A DNA stretch of 64,000 nucleotides from contig JADJEH010000008.1 of assembly GCA_016702305.1 (NCBI GenBank), positions 1 to 64,000 of the forward strand. The letters run 5' to 3'. The position numbers and the translations under genes were made by a program. Under the pieces are notes generated by a model that saw nothing but the letters and a program-made list of their open reading frames with translations, was not told where the DNA came from and ran no database searches. Below are positions 42,401 through 51,418 of the stretch, piece by piece. The DNA comes from a bacterium (GTDB taxonomy: Bacteria > Electryoneota > RPQS01). Each line of letters starts with the position of its first letter. Within the stretch, counting starts at the first letter, position 1.

Positions 42401-42712
42401 TCGTTTTAAGTCGTGTTCTTCCCAATAGAGTTCGGCCAGTTGTATTCTTAGAATTATCGTACGTCGGTCGCAGCTCAATTCTAGAGTTTGCAGCTCCAAT
42501 GTGGTCAATTCAACTTCGATCATCTCAGCCGTCAGGGTGCCCTTCTTAACCTGTTCTCTTTCTTGATCGCTGAGTGCGCTGAACTCTGTCGGCAGCGCGC
42601 CCGCCGTCACGGTCGCTGGCAACACCGAAATTGAAACCACAAAGCACGCCCATAAGATGACAAAATGTGTCACCTTATTGCACTCTGTTCTTGTGGAGGC
42701 ACCAGTTTTCAT
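39425..42712 (-). CDS. TPR-CHAT (caspase-like) protease, exported or periplasmic
   Basis: From M at 42712 (1095 residues) there is a signal-peptide-like start (FVILWACFVVSISVLPATVT). Long TPR-type helical repeats fill the first 600 residues (AELYWEEHDLKRAEAEYRIA, ELARLYDLTGRSELAEENYF). The CHAT domain lies at the C-terminus, with the catalytic His in LYMATHGF (about residue 911) and Cys in LSACHSGTG (about 990). GEGVYSLRRAFEIAGAKTIV and SLWAVDD are also typical. Both catalytic residues are present. CHAT proteins are cysteine peptidases related to caspases and separase. It is the first gene of an operon with an ECF sigma and its anti-sigma. A signal-driven proteolytic switch is a reasonable inference; the substrate is unknown. 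Confidence 0.85.
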   Translation of the reverse strand: MKTGASTRTECNKVTHFVILWACFVVSISVLPATVTAGALPTEFSALSDQEREQVKKGTLTAEMIEVELTTLELQTLELSCDRRTIILRIQLAELYWEEHDLKRAEAEYRIAANSCWECLPIVDSLRIKAQYSLSLVLAAQGFYQISHSDGFLRDALAGCNGSEWCKGKTRAILLRQVARLADQMGDATCRDMYRESLRIFEQEDSGDSTEVAVSLWLLRKSLFENLAREESHEILTRLLRLIELRPGLKNPSRSSVLSAYGEDLHADGDDAAALKFLRDAASMQQLDSASSGCRTARTALLIAECLTDLARFDEAKPFFKSAIETYASCGETNPPYFFVSSSTQFGKELTNHGEFHAAEEVLLHAVSVARDSLPLTEDAHLYLLLELARLYDLTGRSELAEENYFRALTMAELIHPLADPRVANFLEPYAEFCFEQGDYKRALPMQARAQKLWEGTLGSNHPASSLSTGRLSLMLRKSFGVADWAGGVSAARVLQTRAWRARFNQYMEALNLLTEYQLIRLASALQSDASHMYTMIAETPPEEDAVNAYGTDILTLKALVWEVPYARRRSAFTFADPYNQALADSLYAVRAALAKLYIRTSFADSGPESKNRFDELNHAKRQLSEELLARHQDTIISEVLANCNANGIASLLPLNSVVVDYVRYDHDITLRQTEPRYLAYVIRPDSSTFVIQLGGAQAIDSLVSRYVEELTQVQNLDEAEFGRISCELYRHIWRPVRAEVGEVQLIFVGPDGPLNSVAFESLVNSDGAYLVESYQFHYITSGRELNRIYTRGNPDVEPGNGLLAIGDLDFDFAAASSVDSGSPSLTNNQDTSLVAADLPAIRQRSILVRESLLGARWDSLPATREEVESVARAWHDRSGENAQILTESEATEENFKQHCSGKRVLYMATHGFTRVQPVTAEHLAKDADDDYIELIAEQSPLLKSGLVFSGANALVHQTLGQYGEDGIATGEEISCLNLDGTDLVVLSACHSGTGDIVNGEGVYSLRRAFEIAGAKTIVSSLWAVDDNMTRDVMMKTVSQNNLTIGAALRTAMLSRIGELREQNLSDHPYYWAGFVCSGDPRTKLFPDDRGGNSK

Positions 42713-42742
42713 GGCTTCAATGTAGCCCAGAATCCCACCCAA

Positions 42743-43131
42743 TGCAAGGCCGGACCTTTGGTTTCTGCGTGTTTGCTTTCGGTGTGGCGTTGCTTACCCG
42801 GGTTGACGCCTGCTTCCAATTAGAGTGCCCAAATATTGAATTGTCTTTCGTAAACGCAACCACAACAATATGTTATAATTGCCCGAGCTTGAATACACAG
42901 ATTCATGAAGATAACTCAGTGGAGATCAGCAACTCGCCCTGTGGAGCTTCGTCGGTTGACAGACGAGGATCATTCTCAACTCACACTCAGGATTAAGCAG
43001 ATTGTCCAGGGCTTGGCGCCGCTCCGCTTTCGCATCAAAGAAGTAATCCGCCATTCCTATCCCCGAGCAGTCGCCTTGGGGTTCGTGTTCCTGAGAGCAA
43101 ACGTGACGATCCGTTGTTTGTGCTCCATGTG
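42743..43131. other. Intergenic, with a doubtful 75-codon plus-strand ORF
   Basis: The first part should hold the promoter of the leftward CHAT operon. An open frame at 42905-43132 (+) encodes TLRIKQIVQGLAPLRFRIKE and RHSYPRAVALGFVFLRANV. It has no recognised domain and no clear ribosome-binding site, and could be a fragment left at the element's right end. Confidence 0.3.
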
Positions 43132-43164
43132 ATTGTCAAATGAGTGTCAAAAATTTGTCAAAAG
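43132..43164 (+). repeat. Putative integrase arm-type repeats, right end
   Basis: Three copies of the TTGTCAAA-type motif occur here: ATTGTCAAATG, GTGTCAAAAA and TTTGTCAAAAG. They match the two copies at 6403-6425 beside the integrase. Their position 120 bp inside att core 2 supports 6320-43304 being one integrated unit. Confidence 0.5.
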
Positions 43165-43283
43165 CCCTATGAGGACAGTTGCAAAAAACAAGCACTTAGA
43201 GAGTAAAATTGAGACCTGATTTGGCGGCAGAAATGGCAGGAAGATATTGTAATATTTAATCTTAGAATTCAGAAAGACGACAT

Positions 43284-43304
43284 TTCGATTCCCGCCGTCT
43301 CCAC
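43284..43304 (+). repeat. att core copy 2 (ssrA 3'-end fragment)
   Basis: The 21 bp are identical to the copy at 6320. Here the sequence continues CACCACTTCGCCC, so a CCA-like end is kept, and a strong terminator follows at once. This is what the natural 3' end of a tmRNA gene with its terminator would look like. The 5' part of the gene is absent. It is probably the right attachment site of the 37-kb element. Confidence 0.7.
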
Positions 43305-43309
43305 CACTT

Positions 43310-43346
43310 CGCCCTTGTTAAGTATAGACTTAGCAAGGGCGTTTTG
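43310..43346 (+). terminator. Terminator behind att core 2
   Basis: A 13-bp stem (CGCCCTTGTTAAG / CTTAGCAAGGGCG with one G-T pair) with a 6-base loop is followed by TTTTG. The same hairpin recurs behind att core 3 at 51419. It is probably the original terminator of ssrA. Confidence 0.75.
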
Positions 43347-43699
43347 TTATCTTGCAGCAAATAGCGACAAGACAAGTACAAGGCATATCACAAAAGAGGG
43401 TCCGGCAGTTTCATTTCAGCATTGCTTAACAACAGGTTAGCGCGCAAGGCGAATGTTAGGCGGCGGGAATATTGCCCATATCTTAGCTCGAAACTCGAGC
43501 AGATTGTTTGATAAGAGCACGATTTGCTACCTAAGCGGAACTGATAAGACGGTGATGGCAGTTATCTCCAGTTGACTTGTTGTTTGTCCCATGATGAACG
43601 TGCTACAGCAATGTCCAGCGTGATGGCTCCTCCGGCACGGGTTACCTGCAATCCTGCTCAAGCGAATGTAGCGCTATACAACTTGGACCGATAAGATAG
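43347..43699. other. Intergenic, no gene seen
   Basis: About 350 bp lie between the att core 2 terminator and the terminator of the giant secreted-protein gene. I see no open frame of note and no RNA-like structure. Confidence 0.4.
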
Positions 43700-43734
43700 A
43701 AAAAGAGGTTTGCCAATTCGGCAAACCTCTTTTG
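43700..43734 (-). terminator. Strong bidirectional-looking terminator
   Basis: There is a perfect 14-bp stem (AAAAGAGGTTTGCC / GGCAAACCTCTTTT) around AATTC. It carries an A-run on one side and a T-run on the other, so it can work on both strands. It lies about 65 bp past the stop of the giant leftward gene and ends that transcript. Confidence 0.8.
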
Positions 43735-43800
43735 TTGTTCATGAGATCTAGTGATTCAGATCGTGTGCTCGCTCTTGTTAGGGCTGCAATGCTGGGTTTG

Positions 43801-46800
43801 TCACGGCACCAAGAAGCCAAGCACTCTGTAGAAGCGAACTGCATCGGGCTCTTGTCTTATGTGGGCATCGACGTAAGAGGATGTTGTCGTCGTACCGAGA
43901 AGAGACCAACCTGCGCCGCCGTTCCATTCGGAGTCGGTGTCGGATACATAGATGTAATAGTACGCATTCCCGACGGGGCTGCCCCAACGTAATGTTGAAT
44001 AGACAGAGTCGCCAACACTATTGGCGCGAATCGTCACATCTGTAATAGTGTCGTGCAACGCGACCTGCAGGAACGTGACGGCCTCGGGTGCGCTCTTCAT
44101 GGCTTCAACATTGCCAACATTGTCTGTGGCGAGAGAGAAGAACCCATAAATGTGGCCCGGAATGCCTGTGAACATGATGGAAGTATCTTCAACATTCGAG
44201 GCATATGCTGAGAACGGTCCGAAATCTTCCGATACGTACAGGGCATAGTTTGCAACACCAGAGCTGCCTACTACATCCTGACCAGTCCAACTGACGGGGA
44301 ATGCCACGCTGTCCGGTTCGGCCGGTAGAGGGAGTACAGTACTGGTCGGCAAGTCGGCATCTATTGTGTTGAAGATCGGAGGTGTGACCACAGGCTCGTT
44401 CACGTCAAAAACGATGCTCGCTTGAGCATCGATGACGTCTCCAGTTTGGGATGTTGTTCGCGGTCTGATCGTGTAGTTTACAAAGCCCTCGCCGCGATGT
44501 GTGATGCTGTCGTTGATGGCAAGCATGCCGACGAACGGACTTGTGGGAGGTTGGCCTGTGACGGGATCAATGGACGTGAAGTTCCAGAAAATCTCGTTGG
44601 TGTTGACATTGATACCTGCGGTTACATCTACGTAGATGCCTAACGAATCGCGAACATCGAGTCTCGTTGTGTAATATGCCCGATTGGCCGGAACCTCAAA
44701 AGTCATGTTAGCAAATCCGAAGCTGCCCAAACGGAACGAGTTCGGGTTCAAGTCGGAGTCGAGTTGCTGTGTGATGTGAACGGCGCTTGCGTTGGCTGTT
44801 GCAAGCTCGGCGGAATTTTCGCACCGGATTGTGTACGGCATTGCCGAGGTCTTTGCAATCCATTTCTCTTCGCCGAATCCGGTCGGGCCGATGATATCGT
44901 TCGGGTCACAGCCTTTTTCGAAAGTCTGGCACACTTCCTCAACACTTCGGTGCCAAGACATGCAGGTCCACGCTTCGCCTGATTGACAGAAAATTCCGGC
45001 AACCGAACCAAGCAACGCGTTGCTTAGTCCCGACGCTACACCGTTTATGCCACCGCAAATTGGCCTTTTCAGGTTATCACAAAGGTCTCGAATCCTATCT
45101 CTACATTCATCGGCTGTGAAGTTCGGTCCGCAGCCAGGCGGCAGCGAGTCAGGCTCCGGTGGGATGATGTATAGATGTAATGGGTCAGGCACTTCAATGA
45201 ATGGCAAGTAATCCGGTATGTCTTGTGGGGGATCGTACTCGTCAATCAAGCTCAAAGTCTGGTAGTCATCGAGAGCGTCGTTGACGAATTGGCCAGCGAT
45301 GGCTGCAGAAGCCTGCGTTTCAGCGTCAGCCTCCGTATAGCCGCCCAAAAGGCGAAGTCTAAACCGATTGGTTTTTTCCACCTGAGCGTCAAGATATTCA
45401 TCGACTGTTGACGCACCATGCGTAATCGAGACGGGGTACGCCCATCGTGATGCGTTGCAAACGGTCACGTGAAACTCGAGTTGCTCCCCGGGTGCGACAT
45501 CTCGCTTGATAGCATAGATTACAGTAAGCTCATCCCATCCAATTTGAAAATCCCAAGAAAGGTAGTTTTGATCCAAGGTCTCAGGTTCTGGCAATTGAAA
45601 GTGGTGCCACTGGTCCAGCTGGATGCCACAAATGTCGGCAGTTTTGGGGAAATAGCCCGACATTTCAAAATAGGGCAAGTTCACGTTGGATGTGTTTGTT
45701 ACAACGAAACTCATCTCGGCGGCCATTCCTGCTCTGAAGCGGTTCGGAGATGCTTGAATAAACTCGTAAATCAATCCTTCTGACGGTTGAACTGTGATGG
45801 CTTGTGGTGCTTCAGTTTCCACAGTCGTGCTGTTTCTCAGAACTACATCATAGACGCCGACAGGGAGTGACTCCAAATTCCAGATGGCCCTTAGCTCTGT
45901 GCTGTTTTCCAAGTCAATTGATAGTGCCGGCAATAGCGAATCCTGAGCAATTCTCAAAAACGCCATGGTTGAATCCCTGAACCCCGCCCCCTCAATTCGC
46001 GTCGTCACTCTCCCCTGTCCAACTACGTTCGGTGAGATGTCCAGTATCGAGAACGGCAAGGCTTCGGCCAACAGCGTGACATTCTCGCTTGCACTGGCAT
46101 CGCGTGCCAAGACCATGACGTAGTACGTACCCGCTTGCGTGGAGGGCACAAAGAACTGCTGGTTGGCCGAGAAGGGCTCTGCGCCGCTGTAGTCGAAATT
46201 GCTTAGCGTCGGAACTTCGCCGTAGGAAACATAAATCTCGTTGGATGCGGTGCCTTGGTTGCTGGTCAAAGTGATTCGCATGTCGAAGTCCACGCCAACT
46301 TGAATGCGGTAGAACCGCATTTGTCCTTCGGCGAAACTGCGCGTATTGGGGGTGGCTAATTCAAGTTCAGGCAGGTCAACATTGATTTGCGAGCTCGATG
46401 CCGTGGAATTGTTCTGATTGTCGGCTTCGCGGATGTTGTCGCGCAGGTCGGTGCGCACGATGACGTAGTAGTTCGCTGGGACAACGCCGGGCATTTCACG
46501 AGTGATAACGCCATTTTCGCCTTCGTCCAAGCGGCCGAGTCGATGCTGCACCGGCACGTCAAGCAGTTCCAACGTGCGCTCGAGATTGAACGGCATTGAA
46601 ACGGTCATCACCGCGCCGGGAGCAATATTGATGTTGCGGTCCTGAACTCCCAGCAGAGGATCGTCAATTGTCCAAATTGTGTCGAGTGAAAAATACACAG
46701 CATCGCGCATGAATCCTACTGCCGAATTCGTGCTGTTGTTCTCGATCGTGTAGGTGACGGATACGTTGTCGCCGGACTCTGCGGAGTCGGGCATTGCGAT

Positions 46801-49800
46801 GCCGGAAACAACGAGGTCCGCGGGTGGCGGCAAGTAGATCGAAATCGGCGCCGTTACGATGTTGTTTGACTCGCCGGTGTATTCATATACTGCGTCGCTG
46901 TTGTCGGCCTTGGCAATCAAATAGTAGTTCCCGGATGCGTAGTAGGGAATATCGCCCTGTACGGTCACGGGGTATGTGTCTGACGGAGTCAGTGCACCGT
47001 TCCGAGTGAAAGTTGCGAGCCGTGTGTCCGCGACATCCAGCGTCACGTTTGGTGACAAATATAGTGCGTCGTACCACACTGGTCCGTTCGCTGCTGCAAG
47101 GCCAATGTTGCGCACCAGCCACTCGGATGTGATCGGTTGCCCTGCATTCGAAAGCGCGGGTGCGTCAAACGACTCGATGGTCAGATCAGGCGGCACTGTC
47201 AAACTTATTGTGGAGGCTTGGGCATTGGCGGACGAGTTGTTGCCTTCATTGACTTCCGTTATCAAACTGGTCTTGTCCGTGCGGATGATCCAGTAGTAGG
47301 AACCTGCAACGCCGTTCGGAATGGTGAAAGTCTGAGTGCGAGAGTAGCTTTGCCCGGCAGCAAGTGTGCCGTTGTGGACCAGCTCGCCCACGAAAATATC
47401 CATACCTTCGTTGTACGTCGCATCAACCGATAGGTAAACGGCATCAGTCCAAGTGCCCCCGACGGTAGTTGCGACGCCCGAATTTTGTGTCGTCCATTGG
47501 AGCTGCGCGGGCTGACCTGATTGACCTGTCAGCGGAGCGGTGACATTTGTGACGACCAGATCAACCGGTGGATAGGGTTCGACTGTAATTGTTGGGCCTT
47601 GAACTGCGTTGTCATTTTCACCTTGGTATTCATAGAAGGCATTTGTTTGGTCGGTGACAACCCAAAGCGTGTACGGTCCAGCCGGGACTGCTGGAAGCTG
47701 CAAGGTGCGGCTTACCGTGTAATTGTTGCCGACGGCCAACGGGCCGTTCTGAGTGACAATCATCGAAGCAATACTCAGGTCCTGGTTATACTGGTAACCG
47801 GACATCAGCCATACTCGATCACTCCAACTTACCGGTGTCGTGGCCGTGCCGTTATTCTGCACAGTCCAGTTTACGGTGAGAGGTTGACCTGAAACTACCG
47901 TGGGCGGCGCTTGTATGCTGGTGACGTCTAAGTCAGGCGTGGGCTGTTGAGAAATAGTAATCGGCGCTGCGCTGCGCGTGATGTTGTTGCCTTCGGAATT
48001 GTGTTCAAAGCACGCATTGGTTGCGTCCGTGATGGCATAGACGTAATAGTCCCCGGACGTGCCGTTGGGAATCAAGTTGTTACTGGTTGTGACGGTGTAT
48101 TGACTGTCGGGGGCCAAACCTGTCCAGCGAGCGCTCCCGCCAATTTGAATGGAAGCGTTCTGCTGAAATGTCGGAAGCGTCGAGATGTACAGATAGTCGT
48201 ACCAGGCCGGATTGAACGGACTCCCGATCCCTTGGTTCTGCACCGTGTAGGAAAGCGTGACGTTCTGTCCGGCGTTGGCAGTTGATGGGGCTGTGACGTT
48301 GGTGACGACAAGATCAGGCGGCGGGCTGAGGATTACTTCGATGTGGTTGCTGATCGTCGTGTTGTTGTTCTCGTATACGTACTCATATATATTGCCTCCG
48401 GCATCAGATCTGACAATCAGATAGTAGTTGCCGTAGATCGCCTGCGGTATTGTGGCATTTGCGCTTCCCGAATATGTACTGTCAACCGAGAGCGCACCGG
48501 AGTGGCTGATCGTTCCAAGGTACGTATCTGAACCGAAGGCACTGTCCGGCGACAGGTAGAGTTCTTCAACCCAATTCTGAATTGGTGCAGTGGAACCCGT
48601 TCCCAAATTCTGGACAGTCCAGGTTACCGCTGCTGTTGTGCCGGAAAAAGTGGACGTGGGCGCGCCGATGGTTGTAACACGCAAATCCGCATAGGGCGAG
48701 AGTTCAACGTCAATGGCCGCGACGCATCGCGCGATATTATTGGACTCGTTGGACTCCAAGACACTTGAGTTGTTGTCAGTCTTGACGTACACATAATACG
48801 GACCGCTGATACCTTGCGGGAGGGTGCCGCTCGCACTTAGAAGATAGCTCTCTCCCGGTGCCAGTGCGCTGGCATTTTGGGCAGTGCCCAAAAGGGTTGC
48901 TGCTTGAATCTCAAATGTCGGTAGAACCGACCAATAGAGCCAATCACTCCACGCGGGAGCGGTTGTGCCGCCCGTTCCGGTATTCTGAACTGACCAGCTC
49001 ACGCTGATACTCTGACCGGAGAACGCTGTCGGGGGCGCGGTGATATTGCCGACAACGAGGTCGGGCAAACTTCCAACCGTGAATGACCACTCATCGCCCA
49101 GCACTTCGCCGAAATAATTGCGGGCCACCAGCCGCCACTTGTAGGTATGACCGTAGGTCAGCGGCGGTGAAACCGGGTAGCTGTTGCTCACCAAATGACT
49201 CGCAGTTGGTGTGGAAGGCATCGCTTCCTCGGCGGGCCAGACGTAGATGTCGTAGTTGAGGGCGAGTGGTGCGAGGAACCATGAGAGCAGCGGAGCATTG
49301 GCGACATTGATTTCACCGTTTGAGGGGAAAGGATTGGTCGCTATCCCGGGAAGATTTTCGGGTGCGGGCGGCGGGATTGTGATTGCCGTGGCGGTGGTGT
49401 CACTGATGGGGGATACGCCGTTAGTTCTTATTCTGAGATAGCAGTTTGGCGTGGCCGGATACGAAACCCTCCACGAATACGAACCGGTATTAGGTTGATT
49501 GAACCCAATCATCTCCCAGTTGCCGCTGGGGAAGTTGCGATCAATTTCAATGTTAATGTTGTCGAAGACGTTTTCCGATGTCCATGTGATGTCCACCGTA
49601 TCGGCGATTTGCCAAGTTTCGCCGCCAAGCGGAGACGTCAAAGCAAGTGAGCGCGGCAGCACGCTGGAGAGAGCAAGGACCCAGCCGTCCGATCCGCCCG
49701 CACCATACGACCTTGTTGTTCCGGTCAGGACTGCACTTCCGCTCGGGGTCAAAACGCAGTCGGCGAAGTAGTCGTCTGCCGCGCCGCCGATCTTCTTTGT

Positions 49801-50817
49801 CCACAGTGTATCGCCATCGCTTTCGGTCATGACTACCCAACCGTCGTAGCCTCCGGAACTGTTTGTGGTGGTGCTTCCGGATGCCAGTATGTATCCTTCT
49901 GGCGTGACCGCAACTCCTCCGAAGGCTTCGCTTCCTGCGCCACCATACATGCGCATCCAGAGCGAATCGCCGTTGGCCGCAAGCTTCAGCAAGAAAGCCT
50001 GGTTACCGTTCCCAAAGGAATTCGTCTGACCTGCGACAACAAAGCCGCCATCGGGAGTTGAAGCAACATCTGCCCCATATTCTGAGCCACTCCCGCCGTA
50101 CTGTCTGTCCCACTGAACAGCCAGATTGGCATCTGCATAGGTTGCGCTCACATTGGTCAGCGGCCCCCAATTTCGACCACCAACGTAGATGTAGCTGTTG
50201 TTGGGCATGACTATCCCGTCAAAAACGTAAATCCCCATTCGTGGGGTCTGTGATGACAAGACAACGCCGTCGCTATTGGTGCGCACAGCCCAATCCACGA
50301 AGTTGTTTCCTTGGAACGTCCCAAAACACATGAAGGTACCGTCGGTGCGTGGGCGAACAGCGGCTGCGTAAACATCAATCGGATTCGCGTTCTCGGCAAC
50401 AATACCGTCTGCCAGAACAGTTCCGGCGCTTGACATTCGCACAATGCGCGTAACATCGTTGTAGAAGCCGGGACCACGACGTTCGCTGGCACCGAAGAAG
50501 AGAATATCGCCATTTGGCAACGCGGTGACACTTTTTCCAAGTTCGGGTTCGCCTGTTGTGGGAAACCGTGTTCGGACGGCAGTCCAGATCGTGTCGCCTT
50601 GGGCATTGACCTTTAAGTAGTAGTGGTCGTTGCCGGTGGTGGGTGTGGCGCTTGAGCCGATCAGGCAGATATCCCCGGTGGTGGTCAGGCAGGCCTCGTT
50701 TAGCGAGTTGTCGTAGCTATTCCCGTAGGTCCGGGTCCAGAGCGTGTCCGGCGCCTGAGCAAAGGCGGTCAACAGGCCAAACAACGTGAGGAAACAGGTG
50801 GCGCGAAACAGGTTCAT
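43801..50817 (-). CDS. Giant secreted CARDB-repeat protein (2338 residues)
   Basis: A signal peptide (FRATCFLTLFGLLTAFAQ) is followed by propeller-like repeats (about residues 25-390, SEYGADVASTPDGGFVVAGQ). An FnIII-like region follows (about 480-580). Then come at least eight CARDB-type domains of about 120 residues (for example DLVVTNVTAPSTANAGQNVT). Next is an IPT/TIG-like domain (ILDISPNVVGQGRVTTRIEG). A late Cys-containing region (GPNFTADECRDRIRDLCDNL) leads to GDVIDAQASIVFDVNEPVV and a final FnIII-like pair. The frame is uninterrupted over 7 kb. CARDB domains are beta-sandwiches often used for adhesion or as spacers on the cell surface. It is the only gene between att cores 2 and 3. No T9SS sorting domain is visible at the end (GFLVP). 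Confidence 0.85.
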   Translation of the reverse strand: MNLFRATCFLTLFGLLTAFAQAPDTLWTRTYGNSYDNSLNEACLTTTGDICLIGSSATPTTGNDHYYLKVNAQGDTIWTAVRTRFPTTGEPELGKSVTALPNGDILFFGASERRGPGFYNDVTRIVRMSSAGTVLADGIVAENANPIDVYAAAVRPRTDGTFMCFGTFQGNNFVDWAVRTNSDGVVLSSQTPRMGIYVFDGIVMPNNSYIYVGGRNWGPLTNVSATYADANLAVQWDRQYGGSGSEYGADVASTPDGGFVVAGQTNSFGNGNQAFLLKLAANGDSLWMRMYGGAGSEAFGGVAVTPEGYILASGSTTTNSSGGYDGWVVMTESDGDTLWTKKIGGAADDYFADCVLTPSGSAVLTGTTRSYGAGGSDGWVLALSSVLPRSLALTSPLGGETWQIADTVDITWTSENVFDNINIEIDRNFPSGNWEMIGFNQPNTGSYSWRVSYPATPNCYLRIRTNGVSPISDTTATAITIPPPAPENLPGIATNPFPSNGEINVANAPLLSWFLAPLALNYDIYVWPAEEAMPSTPTASHLVSNSYPVSPPLTYGHTYKWRLVARNYFGEVLGDEWSFTVGSLPDLVVGNITAPPTAFSGQSISVSWSVQNTGTGGTTAPAWSDWLYWSVLPTFEIQAATLLGTAQNASALAPGESYLLSASGTLPQGISGPYYVYVKTDNNSSVLESNESNNIARCVAAIDVELSPYADLRVTTIGAPTSTFSGTTAAVTWTVQNLGTGSTAPIQNWVEELYLSPDSAFGSDTYLGTISHSGALSVDSTYSGSANATIPQAIYGNYYLIVRSDAGGNIYEYVYENNNTTISNHIEVILSPPPDLVVTNVTAPSTANAGQNVTLSYTVQNQGIGSPFNPAWYDYLYISTLPTFQQNASIQIGGSARWTGLAPDSQYTVTTSNNLIPNGTSGDYYVYAITDATNACFEHNSEGNNITRSAAPITISQQPTPDLDVTSIQAPPTVVSGQPLTVNWTVQNNGTATTPVSWSDRVWLMSGYQYNQDLSIASMIVTQNGPLAVGNNYTVSRTLQLPAVPAGPYTLWVVTDQTNAFYEYQGENDNAVQGPTITVEPYPPVDLVVTNVTAPLTGQSGQPAQLQWTTQNSGVATTVGGTWTDAVYLSVDATYNEGMDIFVGELVHNGTLAAGQSYSRTQTFTIPNGVAGSYYWIIRTDKTSLITEVNEGNNSSANAQASTISLTVPPDLTIESFDAPALSNAGQPITSEWLVRNIGLAAANGPVWYDALYLSPNVTLDVADTRLATFTRNGALTPSDTYPVTVQGDIPYYASGNYYLIAKADNSDAVYEYTGESNNIVTAPISIYLPPPADLVVSGIAMPDSAESGDNVSVTYTIENNSTNSAVGFMRDAVYFSLDTIWTIDDPLLGVQDRNINIAPGAVMTVSMPFNLERTLELLDVPVQHRLGRLDEGENGVITREMPGVVPANYYVIVRTDLRDNIREADNQNNSTASSSQINVDLPELELATPNTRSFAEGQMRFYRIQVGVDFDMRITLTSNQGTASNEIYVSYGEVPTLSNFDYSGAEPFSANQQFFVPSTQAGTYYVMVLARDASASENVTLLAEALPFSILDISPNVVGQGRVTTRIEGAGFRDSTMAFLRIAQDSLLPALSIDLENSTELRAIWNLESLPVGVYDVVLRNSTTVETEAPQAITVQPSEGLIYEFIQASPNRFRAGMAAEMSFVVTNTSNVNLPYFEMSGYFPKTADICGIQLDQWHHFQLPEPETLDQNYLSWDFQIGWDELTVIYAIKRDVAPGEQLEFHVTVCNASRWAYPVSITHGASTVDEYLDAQVEKTNRFRLRLLGGYTEADAETQASAAIAGQFVNDALDDYQTLSLIDEYDPPQDIPDYLPFIEVPDPLHLYIIPPEPDSLPPGCGPNFTADECRDRIRDLCDNLKRPICGGINGVASGLSNALLGSVAGIFCQSGEAWTCMSWHRSVEEVCQTFEKGCDPNDIIGPTGFGEEKWIAKTSAMPYTIRCENSAELATANASAVHITQQLDSDLNPNSFRLGSFGFANMTFEVPANRAYYTTRLDVRDSLGIYVDVTAGINVNTNEIFWNFTSIDPVTGQPPTSPFVGMLAINDSITHRGEGFVNYTIRPRTTSQTGDVIDAQASIVFDVNEPVVTPPIFNTIDADLPTSTVLPLPAEPDSVAFPVSWTGQDVVGSSGVANYALYVSEDFGPFSAYASNVEDTSIMFTGIPGHIYGFFSLATDNVGNVEAMKSAPEAVTFLQVALHDTITDVTIRANSVGDSVYSTLRWGSPVGNAYYYIYVSDTDSEWNGGAGWSLLGTTTTSSYVDAHIRQEPDAVRFYRVLGFLVP

Positions 50818-51320
50818 GGGGCTCGCCTTGAATAGTGGATTCCAGCAAGTAGCCGAGTTTAGTCAGTTTCACAATTTACCAAAGTTAGTCAACGTTTGTA
50901 AACGAAATCGCATATTCTTTATTAATTAACGAAGGGGGCAAGTTCATAATTATGGATAAGTTCTGAAGAAGCCGGATTCCGAATCTCCGTTGTTTTTATG
51001 AGCTTTATGATAACAGGCAAGATTAGCGAAGAACAGCCACTTCGGACACTTACGGGAAAGCGAGGCGCCTGATCTTGGAAGTGACGGACTTCGAGTAGAA
51101 CTGGATGCCTTAGGGCGTGCGCATGATCGCACCAAAACCGTACAATTGCACGCCGACTTGTCGCCACGCTGTTGCCCAGGTGTAGTTGATCCCTGAGCAC
51201 TGCGAATCATTCGCATCCAGCCTGCACTTGGCTTCAAAGGGATTCGAATTCTCGTCTTGTTTTTGTGTTGCTTTCGGTTGGTGCCGGATGCTAAATAATG
51301 AACTTGCATTGTCTCATGAG

Positions 51321-51342
51321 GAAAGCCCCCATTGGGGCTTTC
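51321..51342 (+). terminator. Hairpin of the terminator type
   Basis: A perfect 9-bp stem (GAAAGCCCC / GGGGCTTTC) is followed by TCTTT. A matching hairpin with a better U-run lies at 61410-61432 in the related block, so this is probably the terminator of a lost gene. Confidence 0.5.
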
Positions 51343-51392
51343 TCTTTGATCTTGCATGGCTTATGGACCAGTTCAGGTGCACCGACCGCTCT

Positions 51393-51413
51393 TTCGATTC
51401 CCGCCGTCTCCAC
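51393..51413 (+). repeat. att core copy 3 (ssrA 3'-end fragment)
   Basis: The 21 bp are identical to copies 1 and 2. Downstream it shares the terminator hairpin with copy 2, so identity with the 43.3-kb site extends over about 60 bp. Upstream sequence differs from copy 2 and again lacks the 5' half of the T-stem. It may be the remnant of an older integration at the same target. Confidence 0.65.
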
Positions 51414-51418
51414 TATTA

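Noticed and set aside
42667..42996. A 109-codon plus-strand ORF at the 5' end of the CHAT gene
   Set aside because: It overlaps the signal-peptide region of the CHAT gene on the other strand, has unusual composition and no ribosome-binding site. It is taken as a chance frame.
50950..51357. A 135-codon minus-strand ORF
   Set aside because: Its translation is low in structure and matches no family. It overlaps the repeated block with the hairpin and att core. I looked for a GIY-YIG relationship on both strands and found none I could defend.
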